NCBI GenBank assembly: GCA_963921935.1
Contig: OY998180.1
Coordinates: 102,311,610-102,375,609, forward strand
Direction: 5' to 3'
Length of the DNA stretch: 64,000 nucleotides
Source: Galeruca laticollis
Lineage: Eukaryota > Arthropoda > Insecta > Coleoptera > Chrysomelidae
The notes under the pieces were generated by a model, which worked only from the letters and a program-made list of their open reading frames with translations, had not been told where the DNA came from and did not search any database. The position numbers and the translations under genes were made by a program. Numbering within the stretch: position 1 is the first letter of the stretch; every line of letters starts with the position of its first letter. Shown piece after piece: positions 1 to 10,350 of the stretch.

Positions 1-140
1 TAAAGAAGATAGTCTTTGCCGACTAATTAGGTATAAAACCAGAAATATTGGGGTAACGGCAAGTTGATTAAAGAAAATTCTTCTTACTGTTTTACTTCCA
101 AACTTTCGGAAAGTTTTATTTCCATTATCAAGGATAAGTG

Positions 141-143
<3 letters not shown>

Positions 144-197
<54 letters not shown>

Positions 198-219
198 AAT
201 ATATATACATATATATATA
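144..219. repeat. AT dinucleotide microsatellite
   Basis: Alternating AT run with a few interruptions towards its right end. Similar tracts occur at 1507, 6222, 18115 and 61816. Confidence 0.95.
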
Positions 220-399
220 GCAAGAACCCAAAAAAGTAAAAACGTTCAATTGGCAATTTTCCCTATTCGCCCAAAATGACAGTTTCTTGCCATTTATAAT
301 AAAATCAACAGAAACAGATTACTGACAAAACAAAAGAACAGACAAAACTTGAAGAATTTTAGAATATTGGCCAAAAATACAATTCGTTCCAACTACTTT

Positions 400-423
400 G
401 TCACAGCATAGTTATGCTGTGAC
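400..423. repeat. 24-bp near-perfect palindrome
   Basis: Two 11-base arms (GTCACAGCATA and its complement) are separated by two bases. It could form a short hairpin. No function is evident. Confidence 0.7.
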
Positions 424-1351
424 TTTGTACCACCGCTCTGGTACCTGGGGGTGTAACATAAAAAAGCATGATTCCTGATCCTTCGTTTTTTATGGAATCC
501 CACCAAAACAAAAAGCAAGACAAAAACTACATTAGACAAGGATATAAAGCTACCAATTTCAGTTACCTAGCTCTAGATCTCGGTACGTTATTTGACAAAC
601 CAAAAAGGCTACCAAAGTTAGCTTGACGTCATCGTTTTTCGAAACGAAATCGATTAGTATGTATTTGACAGACCAAAGTGGAGTACCAAAGCGGACCGAA
701 ATCGTTATTAGCAATTTCTTTTTATGACACACTTCTTTGAATGAATAGGAAATGGGAGTCATCGAAACGTTTCTAGTAGTTTTTAATAACTATCCGGAAG
801 TGATGAGATACAATGTTAAGTATAGGCGCCAATAGCTTCCTCGCATTATTCACTAACCTATTATCGATGTTTTTAACTATTTCAGTGGAACCAGGAATTT
901 ATTTTAGATAACATTTGTTTATGGGCAAATTCTTAATTTGTTGCTCAATTATAAATCGTTTATATATTACTATTTGACAGGGAAAGACCCACGAGGTAAT
1001 CATTAATTCGAAATGTGAACAAGACTCACGATACCCTTATCGTAAAATCCTTATCCGCTTGATTGACGTCAATCCATCAATTTATTTTAATAACATATCT
1101 TAAGGTAATCGCATTTAAACCTAAATAAAAATAGTTAGCTGATAAGGAGGTTCATAAAAAATAAATAAGAATCAGATATATTGTGTTTTCAATTTCGCGT
1201 AGATACTGCAAATAAAACAACTTGAATATATTATCAGTGTAGGTCAAAAATCGAAGGTTATGCTCTACTACCAGTATCGCTATAGTTTATACAGAGTACA
1301 GAGACTGTATAGTCCAAATTGTATAACAATTAGGTGAAATTGACTTGGAAA

Positions 1352-1503
1352 CTAAGGCCACATTATACCTCATTTCAAAATTTTCAAATTTTCTTTAGAA
1401 TGATATAAGCAATTTTGACACACATGAAGTATGTTATTGAAATATGGAGCTACACTAAAACCAAACCTGGTAACGTACACATACAGATAAAAGCGTTGTT
1501 ACC

Positions 1504-1506
<3 letters not shown>
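1352..1506. repeat. 155-bp direct repeat, left copy
   Basis: Starts CTAAGGCCACAT and ends GTTGTTACCATA. Nearly identical to 4146-4304, differing by two roughly 10-base indels and a few substitutions. The pair brackets the Penelope end and the LINE at 1558-4151, so it behaves like an unusually long target-site duplication. Confidence 0.85.

Positions 1507-1557
<51 letters not shown>
1507..1557. repeat. AT microsatellite at a Penelope end
   Basis: About 50 bp of alternating AT lies between the 155-bp repeat and a Penelope-like 3' end. The same Penelope end at 6277 also directly follows an AT tract, so the tract is either the preferred target or a by-product of insertion. Confidence 0.9.
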
Positions 1558-1559
<2 letters not shown>

Positions 1560-1754
1560 CAAAATATGGAGTGTACACACTCTTGTTTTAACAAGGATAA
1601 ATGAATTTGTAAAGACGTGTGTAATATTTTTTTGTTTATTTTTTTATTAAATTCAGCCAAGCGCTTTCGACATTGCGTCATCATCAGGGCTCTAAAATAA
1701 ATTCCATACACTACAAACTACTGTCCTATCAAACTAACATAATAGTAAATGTAA
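1558..1754 (-). mobile_element. 3'-terminal fragment of a Penelope-like element
   Basis: This 197-bp piece matches the outer end of the Penelope pair at 6277-6475, and in reverse complement about 8935-9075. It carries the same hammerhead-like core and lacks any coding part. At 1754 the Penelope sequence stops (it continues CTTACTACGTC at 6476) and LINE sequence begins abruptly, so this is a chimeric junction. Confidence 0.85.
1652..1694 (-). ncRNA. hammerhead-ribozyme-like motif in Penelope end
   Basis: On the minus strand the core CTGATGA is followed by a short GAC/GTC stem and then GAAA and the palindrome AAGCGCTT. This matches the conserved core order of hammerhead ribozymes. Such ribozymes are known in Penelope-like elements of other animals. 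The pairing that would close helices I and III is weak by eye, so self-cleavage is inferred only. Confidence 0.4.
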
Positions 1755-4066
1755 GGCGGCCCAAAAAGAATGATTGGGAGGTCGCCCTTCAAATCTCCCA
1801 GTGAGGATGGCATCTTTCCAGCTCTGCTACAAAACGGACTGGAATTACTTATACCCATCCTCATTAAATTGTATAGAGCTAGTCTGGCGTGGAATTATAT
1901 ACCACCCAGTTGGTTGGCGGCTAGGGTAGTATATATACCGAAAGTAGGCCGCACAGACCCACACCCTAAATCTGTCAGACCAATTAGCCTAACATCTTTC
2001 CTGCTTAAAGGACTTGAAAGAGTACTGGACTGCCATATCAGGCAGGTAGCTTTATACAGCTCCCCCCTGAGCATCCAACAGTACGCTTATCAAACAGGCA
2101 AACCAACAGATTTAGCATTACATAACCTTGTTGAGAAAATCACACAATCCCTTAACAATAAGGAGATTGCGGTGGCCATTTTTCTCGACATCGAAGGAGC
2201 ATTCGACAATGCACTACCAGCTTCCATTGGTTCAGCTTTGACTGAAAAGGGCATTAAACCAACGATTACCGGCTGGATATATGCTATGCTCACTAATAGA
2301 AAAGCCACTACATCTATCCAAGATGAGGCCATCAGCTTTAAGGTTTCCAGGGGCTGCCCGCAGGGTGGAGTGTTATCTCCCCTTTTGTGGTCATTCCTGA
2401 TGGATGACCTGCTTGGTACTCTCGTGGGTAGAGGGGTAGAACTGCAATCCTATGCAGACGACCTTCTCATTCTGGCAAGAACCAAGTCAGGACGGGTTGC
2501 ACATAATACCCTCCAAAGGACTTTGGACGATGTCTACAGTTGGTGCCAAAGGGAACAGATGTCTGTTAACCCTGGCAAAACTGTAATAGTTCCCTTCACC
2601 AGGAGAAAGCATTTGGCGGACCTTCCGCCACTTTCCTATAATGGTGAGGTTATTCCATTTGCAGCGGAAGTAAAATATTTGGGGATCATCCTAGATAAAA
2701 AACTTACTTGGAACGCTCACTTGGAAAAAGGCCAGACTTTCCTTGTGGACATGTCGCAGGATCTGCGGAAAATCTTGGGGCTTGGGTCCCAAACAAATCC
2801 ATTGGATATATGTGATGATTGTTAGACCAATGATCACATACGGAGCCATTGCTTGGTGGTCAAAATCTTTACAGAAAACGGCCCAAGCAAAGCTCTCTGG
2901 CATACAGAGACAGGCTAGTTTGGCTATAACTGGTGCTATCAGCACCACACCGTCAGCAGCCATGGAAGTCCTCCTGGACCTTCCTCCTCTCCACATACTT
3001 CTGGAAAAGGAGGCCAGATGGACAGCATATAGAACTGTGCATATTTCTAAATGCACGAAACAGGCTTATACAGAGCAAAGTAGAATGCTAGCGGCCACCG
3101 AAAGTCATAGTATTCTGGGAATGACCTCTGATATAATGCCCCCAACAGTAAACTATAATCTGCCTTATACCGTCATATTTCCAAATAGAGATGAATGGGT
3201 CCTCCGCAAGGAAGAACTCTCAAGAGCAGACATCTGTTGGTACACTGATGGATCAAAGACACCCTCAGGCTCTGGTGCGGGTGTATACGGTCGAAGACCT
3301 AGGACAGAAATCTCAACATCTCTGGGATCCTATGCAACCGTATTTCAGGCAGAAATTTATGCCATTGCTTCATGTGTGGAGAGTTTGGAGCAATCCAACC
3401 TGACACACAGATCAATAAAAATTTCCACGAACAGCCAAGCGGCCTTGAAAGCACTTAGCTCGTACCGTGTAATGTCGAAATTGGTTCTAGACTGCCAAAA
3501 AAGACTCTCCTCAATAGGAGAACGCAACAGGGTATCGCTGGTTTGGATCCCTGGCCACTCTGGTATGGATGGTAATGAGAAGGCTGACTCTCTTGCAAGA
3601 GAGGGTGCCGCTCATCTTTATCGGACCAGAACCTACAATTGGCATCGCAACAAGTGTTGTCAAACAAACACTAAATACTTGGACTGCAAGAAGAGTTTTA
3701 GACTTCTGGCATAATATACCAGGATTGGTTCATTCAAAGGCCTTCATACATCCTTCGAATAATGTATCCAAACAAATGTTAGGCTATAATAGACACGATC
3801 TACGGTGCCTGACAGGCCTTCTAACAGGCCACTGTCGTTTAAATCATCATATGCTGAAACTTGGACTGTCGGACGATCCGATTTGCCATCTTTGTTTGGA
3901 AGATGATGAAACAGCAGAGCATATAATTTGTGCCTGCCCCGCCGCGGCGCAAATCAGGTATCTGATGTTTGGCAGGGCCACTCTCTTGCCCTCGGACCTG
4001 AAATATCATTCACCGAACAAATTAATCGGCTTCGTCAAGAAGCTGAATTTGTTTGGGGAAATTTGA
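1755..4066 (+). pseudogene. LINE pol: reverse transcriptase, RNase H, zinc knuckle
   Basis: The protein would copy element RNA at the nick site. The first frame (1770-2825) has the motifs LDIEGAFDN (motif A), GCPQGGVLSPLLW (motif B) and YADDLLIL (motif C with the catalytic aspartates). A frameshift near 2735 moves the thumb region to the frame starting at 2743. RNase H follows: WYTDGSKT (first Asp), AEIYAI (Glu), TNSQ where SDSQ is usual so one catalytic Asp is Asn, and PGHSGMDGNEKAD (last Asp). A second frameshift near 3600 leads to a C-terminal CxxC...H...C knuckle around 3880-3945. It is broken twice and has a damaged RNase H, but is otherwise well preserved. Confidence 0.85.
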
Positions 4067-4134
4067 ATAGGTATGAGCCACAATAGACTATCACGAGTCG
4101 CTGTGAAGGGCCTCATTGATCCACTCATTATAAA

Positions 4135-4149
4135 CCTAACCTAACCTAA
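4135..4149 (+). repeat. CCTAA x3, telomere-type tail of LINE
   Basis: Three perfect CCTAA units, the complement of the insect telomere unit TTAGG, form the extreme 3' end of the LINE. A shorter version of the same end (AAACCTAACC) closes the copy at 36857. Confidence 0.8.
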
Positions 4150-4304
4150 GGCCACATGATACCTCATTTCAAAATTTTCTTTAGAATGATATAAGCAATT
4201 TTGACACACATGAAGTATGTTATTGAAATATGGAGCTACACTAAAACCAAACCTGGTAACCTGGTAACGTACACATACAGATGAAAGCGTTGTTACCATA
4301 TAAA
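4146..4304. repeat. 155-bp direct repeat, right copy
   Basis: Partner of 1352-1506. Beyond 4304 it continues into ordinary flank (TATAAAATG), whereas the left copy is cut by the AT tract, so the right copy appears to sit in the original locus. Confidence 0.85.
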
Positions 4305-6219
4305 ATGTTATTATTATTGTTTAGTTGATATTTGATGGTTAATTCTTGTTTGCCCGGTATATTATGAAAAATTTAAAATAGTTTGTAAAGTAATTATAGC
4401 TTTGCATGAAAGACTCCACAATCTCAAAGTAGGGTTCAAGTATTTAAAAGGAATCAATTTTAATTTCAAATATAAGCGCCAAAGTTATATAAAATCCTTA
4501 CATTTTAATAAAGAAATTTTGTTAATCAAAAAATATACTTGTTTTTATTATTTCTAATTAAATTCTAGAGACGGTCTTGTCTGCTTAATTTCGAACCTCT
4601 CCAACGATTCATAGACATCAGGTTAATACTGCTAACTGTTAAACATAGATGGAGCAATCACCAAAAAATGAAAAGTCTCAACAATATAATTTCAAGATGT
4701 TTTTCAAAGGGAAAAACGTTATTTAATGTTGTGAAAACAAATACATCATTTTTTTACAAATAAATCGTGAAAACAAACTATCTAGGATGGTCATTCGTTC
4801 AAAAAAAAACCATACACTCAGGTGAAATATTATTTCTATGTGCGATTACAAAATAGGCAACATTTTATACAAATTTGAAAACACTAATTCTGTTACACAT
4901 TGTCTATGTAACAAGATGGCGAAAATTATGGTAATGAAAACATATGAATTATCAAAGTTCAATTCTTTGCACAAAACCGGTAAGTTTGTTTAACCTTTTT
5001 TATATATAAATAAAATAGTTTTAAATACCTGTTCACTATATCGTTCTAGTACACTTCAATGATTGGTTTTTTTTTTATTTTATTTTAGGTTACCTTCTGG
5101 AAAAACCGAATAATCCGTCTAGCCTGGACAAGAATTATAATTGATGCCACATTCCATCCATATCAAAACATTCTAGATGAATCCCATAATCCAGTACTCT
5201 CTGAAAGGTATTGTGGAGACAGTTTCCACAATACAATATTTCACTTGGTTATATTGATGAATTTTATGGTCAGTACATTATTATATTTACCAATTTTCTT
5301 GTTAAATTATGTTTGTCTACTTGATTAATTACATTACTGAGTTGCTTTTAAGGATAATGTATTTATTTCTATAATTAGCAATCCAAATTGTTGTTATCCA
5401 AAAAGTTTAAATAATTTTTCTCAAAAATTTTGCTTCTTCAACATTCACAGCTACCGAAAAAAAGGACTACCTAGTGAATAGTGTACATTATCAACAAATT
5501 GTTTTATTCAATTTTTTTAATTATTCATCTGCTTGTCGCTGATGAAAATATTTCAAGTATATTCGACCAATCAAAATTGGCTATAAAAATTCTTATTGAA
5601 AAGTTTCACTTCAAGTTGTAGATCGTCCATCTATCTTTTTAAAACACTCTGTTTTAAGTTTTTAAATGATTAAAACCCATATATTACTCCCTTTAAATTG
5701 TATTCCAATATATTTTTTAAATGACAGTTCTTAATTTCAATAATATCTATACGGAATGACAATTCATTTCATAAATATCATGCTCTATGAAATTAATGTT
5801 ATTATTGACTTCCTACCTTGACATGTATTAAATAATTACATAATCTTATCAGAAAACTTCTTTCAATATCTAATATTTACTTTTTTAAAACAAATCATAG
5901 TAGTATTTTACTTTTACAATGTGAAAAATGGATTGTTATTATTTATATGGAACAACGTTCAAAAATTCTCTCTCTCAAATATTAAAATCATGTTATTTTA
6001 TTTCACATATGTATTTATAAAGCGTATTTAAAATTTCCTCCACAATTCTACAGCTTGACTCTTGTCTACTTTCTCTATTTAATAGTGAATAGTACAGATT
6101 GTCTCCATTTCAAACGATTTTTTAAAAAAATTCAAATTCTAAAATTTTGTACTTGCTTACAGTGTGTAGTCTTTAATTCCATAATTTAGTATACAGAGTA
6201 TTGCAGGTTTCTCTCTATG

Positions 6220-6221
<2 letters not shown>
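4305..6221. other. AT-rich stretch; only a weak candidate exon pair
   Basis: No known protein is recognised. One region could be genic: an ATG at 4916 in the context CAAGATGG, a consensus-like donor GGTAAGTTT at 4979-4986, a T-rich tract and TTTTAG acceptor at 5087-5088, and an exon open for 79 codons in one frame (5089-5325). Splicing as drawn puts the message in a different frame that stops at 5142-5144. The long open frame is therefore not joined to the ATG. The rest shows nothing. Confidence 0.3.

Positions 6222-6275
<54 letters not shown>
6222..6275. repeat. AT microsatellite at a Penelope end
   Basis: Pure alternating AT run immediately outside the 3' end of the Penelope-like pair, mirroring the arrangement at 1507-1557. 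Confidence 0.95.
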
Positions 6276-6278
<3 letters not shown>

Positions 6279-6372
6279 CAAAATATGGAGTGTACACACT
6301 CTTGTTTTAACAAGGATAAATGAATTTGTAAAGACGTGTGTAATATTTTTTTTGGTTATTTTTTTATTAAAT

Positions 6373-6413
6373 TCAGCCAAGCGCTTTCGACATTACGTCA
6401 TCATCAGGGCTCT
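6373..6413 (-). ncRNA. hammerhead-ribozyme-like motif in Penelope end
   Basis: Same core as at 1652-1694, on the minus strand: CTGATGA, GAC/GTC stem, GAAA, then AAGCGCTT. Activity is inferred from the element type and not shown. Confidence 0.4.
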
Positions 6414-7105
6414 AAAATAAATTACATACACTACAAACTACTGTCCTATCAATCTAACATAACAGTAAATGTAACTTACTACGTCAATCGGTCCAGAGAC
6501 GTATTAAAATTGTAAACAAACAACAAATTACAAACATTTACACATATATCAAATTAAAAACGACACTACACAAACCATGTCGACCAACTAATGGAATTTT
6601 TAATCAAGTTGCTGAAATAAATAAAAGAAAAAGTAACATTTTTGTTGACTCAAAACCCGATCCTAAAACGAGGATTATTATTATGATGAAAAATGGTAGT
6701 GTCTAAAGTTACACAGTTCACAAATATATTGGAAATTACTGAGTGAAAGTTAATAAAATTAAAATAAAACGAAATAAAATTAAATTGAAATTAAAATTAA
6801 ATTGACTGATACAATTTAAAATTGAGCACATTACAAAAATACGGATACAAATTATACGAAACAAATCGCACGGACTAATCCAGAAGGCACGCCCCGAACA
6901 ACTTGAAAAGAGGTGTGAAAGTTGAATTAATATTAATCTGAGTGTTGATACAATAATCGTTCTTTCTGCACTCTCTGTATATCTCTAGATCTTCCAGAAG
7001 GTTAAGTTTGTTGAAATTCCGTGCAAAACATTTGTGCAAAATTCTGCTATCATCACCGGGTGAGAAACTATGATTATTAAATGTGAGGTGATGACCAAAG
7101 CCAGA

Positions 7106-8190
7106 TTATTCTGTCACATTTAAATGTTCGTTGATACGAATATTAAGAGGTCTTATGGTTCTACCAATGTACGCAGCCTCACAATTACCACACTGAAGTT
7201 TGTATATACCGCTCTGTTTGAGTTTGGGTAACTTATCTTTGGTCTTAGAAAGAAGTGATTTTATGGTAGTTTCAGATGAAAAAGACACCCTAATGTTATC
7301 TTGAAAGGTTCTAAAAATGTTGCTTATTTCATATGAAATCTTCCCTATGAATTGGACTGAGCAAAATCGAAAATCACTAACCTCGACGGTTTGATAAGCC
7401 ACTTGTCTGATGTCTTTTTGTTTTATTTTCCTAATGGTGTTCTCAATAATATTTGAAGGATAGCCGTTGTTAACTGCGATCTGCTTCAAGATATTAAATT
7501 CTTTATCAAAATTGTGGGGCGCCATAGGGATTCTGATCAACCTATGTACATAGGAGTATATGGCGGCCATTTTGTGTTGAAAAGGATGATTAGAGTTTGA
7601 TGGAATGATATGGTCAGTCTGAGTTGGTTTTCTGTAAATATTGAAGTCTATTTTATTGTTTAATCTAGTAAGTGTCAAATCTAAAAAGTCAATCCGATTA
7701 TCTAATTCTAATTCGACTGTAAAATTTATGCATGGATGCAAACCATTAATGAAATCGAAAATCTTGAAACAATCATCAGATGTACCATCTACAAAGGCCA
7801 AAACATCATCTACATATCTATACCAGCTGATTATTTCATGGTTACTATTTAAAATTATTGTTTCCAAAGAATCAAGAAAAAGGTCCGCTAACAGAGGAGA
7901 CAGGAGGTTACCCATAGCTAAACCTTTGGGTTGTCTATAAATTTTATCATTGAAAATAAAAAAATCCTGCTTAAGATAAATCTGCAATAGGTTCAAGGCT
8001 ATATCAATAATACTGACATCCACACTTCTAACAGTGAGTATTCTTTTAATTATAGGGATTGTTTCATCTCTGGGAACATTTGTAAAAAGATTGCTGACAT
8101 CAAAGGAAACCATGAAAAAATTGTTGGGGAGTAATAACCTTAAAATATTGTTTACCAATTCTATTGAATTTTTGACTGTATAAGTACATT
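7106..8190 (-). pseudogene. Penelope-like reverse transcriptase with GIY-YIG endonuclease
   Basis: This is the left copy's open frame, which runs on to 8275 only because its first residues read antisense through the other copy's GIY-YIG region. The true part begins at the reverse transcriptase: SFDVSNLFTNVP (motif A), QPKGLAMGNLLSPLLAD (motif B), YRYVDDVLAF (motif C, catalytic DD) and FLDLTLTRLN. The C-terminus has GIYKLQCGNC and AAYIGRT, the GIY-YIG signature, and NIRINEHLN. The frame closes with a TAA in the sequence TE*SGFG that is present in both copies, so the stop predates the duplication. The N-terminal part of the protein is missing. Family identification is secure; activity is unlikely. 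Confidence 0.85.
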
Positions 8191-8520
8191 TATATACAAA
8201 CTTCAGTGTGGTGATTGTGAGGCTGCGTACATTGGTAGAACCATAAGACCTCTTAATATTCGTATCAACGAACATTTAAATAGGACAGAATAATCTGGCT
8301 TTGGTCATCACCTCACATTTAATAATCATAGTTTCTCACCCGGTGATGATAGCAGAATTTTGCACAAATGTTTTTCACGGAATTTCCACAAACTTAACCT
8401 TCTGGAAGATCTAGAGATATACAGTGAGTGCAGAAAGAACGATTATTGTATCAACACTCAGATTAATATTAATTCAACTTTCACACCTCTTTTCAAGTTG
8501 TTCGGGGCGCGCCTTCTGGA
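8191..8520 (+). pseudogene. Penelope GIY-YIG end, second copy
   Basis: Mirror-image partner of the C-terminus at 7106-7208. It reads LQCGDCEAAYIGRT, then NIRINEHLN, then the shared stop, and continues in frame (FGHHLTFNNHSFSPGDD, LLEDLEIY, NTQININSTFTPLF) to about 8520. The whole reverse transcriptase is missing. The sequence after the stop still looks protein-like, which suggests the stop is a mutation of the source copy. Confidence 0.75.
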
Positions 8521-8984
8521 TTAGTCCGTGCGATTTGTTTCGTATAATTTGAATCCGTGTTTTTGTAATGAGCTCAATTTTAAATTGTATCAGTCAATTT
8601 CATTTTAATATCAATTTAATTTAATTTTGTTTTATTTTAATTTTATTAACTTTCACTCAGTAATTTCCAATATATTTGTGAACTGTGTAACTTTAGACAC
8701 TGCCATTTTTCATCATAATAATAATCCTCGTTTTAGGATCGGGTTTTTGAGTAAACAAATATGTTACTTTTTCTTTTATTTATTTCAACAACTTGATTAA
8801 AAATTCCATTAGTTGGTCGACATGGTTTGTGTAGTGTCGTTTTTAATTTGATATATGTGTAAATGTTTGTAATTTGTTGTTTGTTTACAATTTTAATACG
8901 TCTCTGGACCGATTGACGAAGTAAGTTACATTTACTGTTATGTTAGATTGATAGGACAGTAGTTTGTAGTGTATGTAATTTATT

Positions 8985-9026
8985 TTAGAGCCCTGATGAT
9001 GACGTAATGTCGAAAGCGCTTGGCTG
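8985..9026 (+). ncRNA. hammerhead-ribozyme-like motif in Penelope end
   Basis: CTGATGA at 8993-8999, a GAC/GTC stem at 9001-9011, GAAA at 9012-9015, then the palindromic GCGC. AGCC just before the core could pair with GGCT just after it. The short closing stem suggests a dimer-dependent type, which is an inference. Confidence 0.4.
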
Positions 9027-9075
9027 AATTTAATAAAAAATATTACACACGTCTTTACAAATTCATTTATCCTTG

Positions 9076-9762
9076 ATATATATATACATATATATCAAAC
9101 ATTACTTTATCTTTGTGAATAAATCGGAAATACTTTGAAAAAACTCTAGAACTAATAATTTTAACATATATTCTTGAATTTGTCAAAGTTCAGTTATGTA
9201 TGTAATAATACTATGATTTATGAGTCACATAGATAAAGGTTATTTTTATGAAATAAATTTTTTACTTCTATTTCTAATGTTTAAGAACTTTCTTCAAATA
9301 GTGGTAACGTCTGCCTGAATTGGGACACGAAAGTCGCCTGTCTCGCTTTTGCTCATTCCTTAGACAAAGAAAGACGAATGGACGAGTAACAAAGTTCGGA
9401 CCTAACCAATTGAATAGTCACACCAGTGGAGGAACACTAATGTCAAAAGTATCTAAAGTAATCAAAAATTTCTGATTGGATACAGACTTGAAAGGTTAAA
9501 TTAGAACATGTATCAAGAAATAAATTTACACATTTTTAAAACCAAAACAATATTTATTATAAAAATATGTACATTACAAATAAAAATTAAACAAACAAAG
9601 GAAAAATATGAATATATGATATTCTCATCTCCTATTGTCCGGAGAACAAAATCATTTTAGTTAAATGGTTTCTAATTGGTGCCTTAAAATTCACTTTCCT
9701 TCTTAACAATAGTACAAGTGTATTCTGATTTTTAGGTATTTTGTGCGTATGACTAACAAAAA
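9076..9762. other. No recognised gene
   Basis: Short TATATA tract at 9076-9106, then AT-rich sequence. A less AT-rich patch around 9310-9400 gave no recognisable protein. Confidence 0.5.
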
Positions 9763-10350
9763 TTAAATGTGATTAACATCATTTTCCAACACATGCTTCT
9801 TCAAACCTTCAGACAAATCTATTGTTAGAGCTTTGTTCATAACTGTGTTAGTTAAAAATTCAAATGACTTTTTCCTATGCAGACTTTGTTCAAGAATTCT
9901 TAAAACACTTCCAGAGACTTTACGAATGAGTATAACTTTTGAAGGATATGTTAATCCTCCTTTACTCCTATGGGCAAACAAAGAATTAAGCTAACTTGCT
10001 TAAAGTCCAGTTATTGCCTCAACACATGTTTCACATATCAAGATATTTGTCAATTGTAAAACAACAAATCCGGCTATTTACGTGATAATTTGTTCACTAC
10101 ATGTTGACAAAATAAATGGATTCATAATATAGTCATGATCGTTCAAGATACTTTCCAATGAGTCATAAATTGTGGTCATCCTTGCCTCTTCATCTTTATC
10201 GAATTGAGGAATACTATTGTTTGTCAGACAAACGGGATTTGTTTTTTGCTGGTCTACAGGACACAACTAAAATGGGATTTTGTTCCAAAGGTGAAAAATT
10301 ACCAATGCCTCCAATTCTAAGTTTTGATCTGATTAACAAACTCTTCTAAG
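9763..10350 (-). pseudogene. P-element/THAP9-like transposase, C-terminal remnant
   Basis: Transposases of the P/THAP9 group share a C-terminal block with an IAGFV-type hydrophobic motif, a CxxC pair and a later GGLxxPS motif. Reading down the minus strand from 10266 I see DYIMNPFILS, then IAGFVVLQLTNILICETCV after an in-frame TAA at the position of the usual Tyr, then SKGGLTYPSKVI at about 9940-9975 and a helical tail ending NDVNHI. The part above 10270 (RIGGIGNFSPLE) may be the conserved GG-N-P block but is uncertain. At least one stop and one frame change make this a dead fragment. A second fragment of the same type lies at 27480-28450. Confidence 0.6.

Larger units (their letters stand above)
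1..1351. other. AT-rich stretch without a recognised gene
   Basis: No reading frame here resembles a known protein on either strand. The stretch holds an AT microsatellite and one short palindrome, listed separately. A CGTTCCAA...TCACAGCATA motif near 385-410 recurs loosely near 11310-11350, so this may be old repeat sequence. I see nothing else. Confidence 0.6.
1755..4151 (+). mobile_element. 5'-truncated RNase H-bearing LINE with telomere-like tail
   Basis: A non-LTR retrotransposon of the RNase H-containing group (I/LOA/R1-like; clade not settled by eye). It lacks ORF1 and the endonuclease and starts within the reverse transcriptase. The 3' end is not poly(A) but three CCTAA units at 4135-4149, which merge with the CTAAGG of the flanking repeat. 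A 61-bp copy of the same 3' end lies at 36797-36857. Upstream it is fused to a Penelope end rather than to ordinary flank. Confidence 0.85.
6277..9075. mobile_element. Head-to-head pair of 5'-truncated Penelope-like elements, family 1
   Basis: The arms 6277-7208 and 8191-9075 are inverted copies of one sequence. Each arm holds the GIY-YIG C-terminus and the 3' noncoding end, pointing outwards. The 982-bp centre (7209-8190) is the reverse transcriptase of the left copy. Both copies are therefore cut at their 5' side and joined there. The left outer end abuts an AT tract; the right end is about 40 bp shorter and runs into a short TATATA tract. Penelope-like elements often occur as inverted or truncated tandem copies. 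Confidence 0.85.

Noticed and set aside
8196..8275. Apparent N-terminus of the Penelope protein on the minus strand
   Set aside because: These codons are antisense to the other copy's GIY-YIG region; the real protein fragment begins at about 8190.
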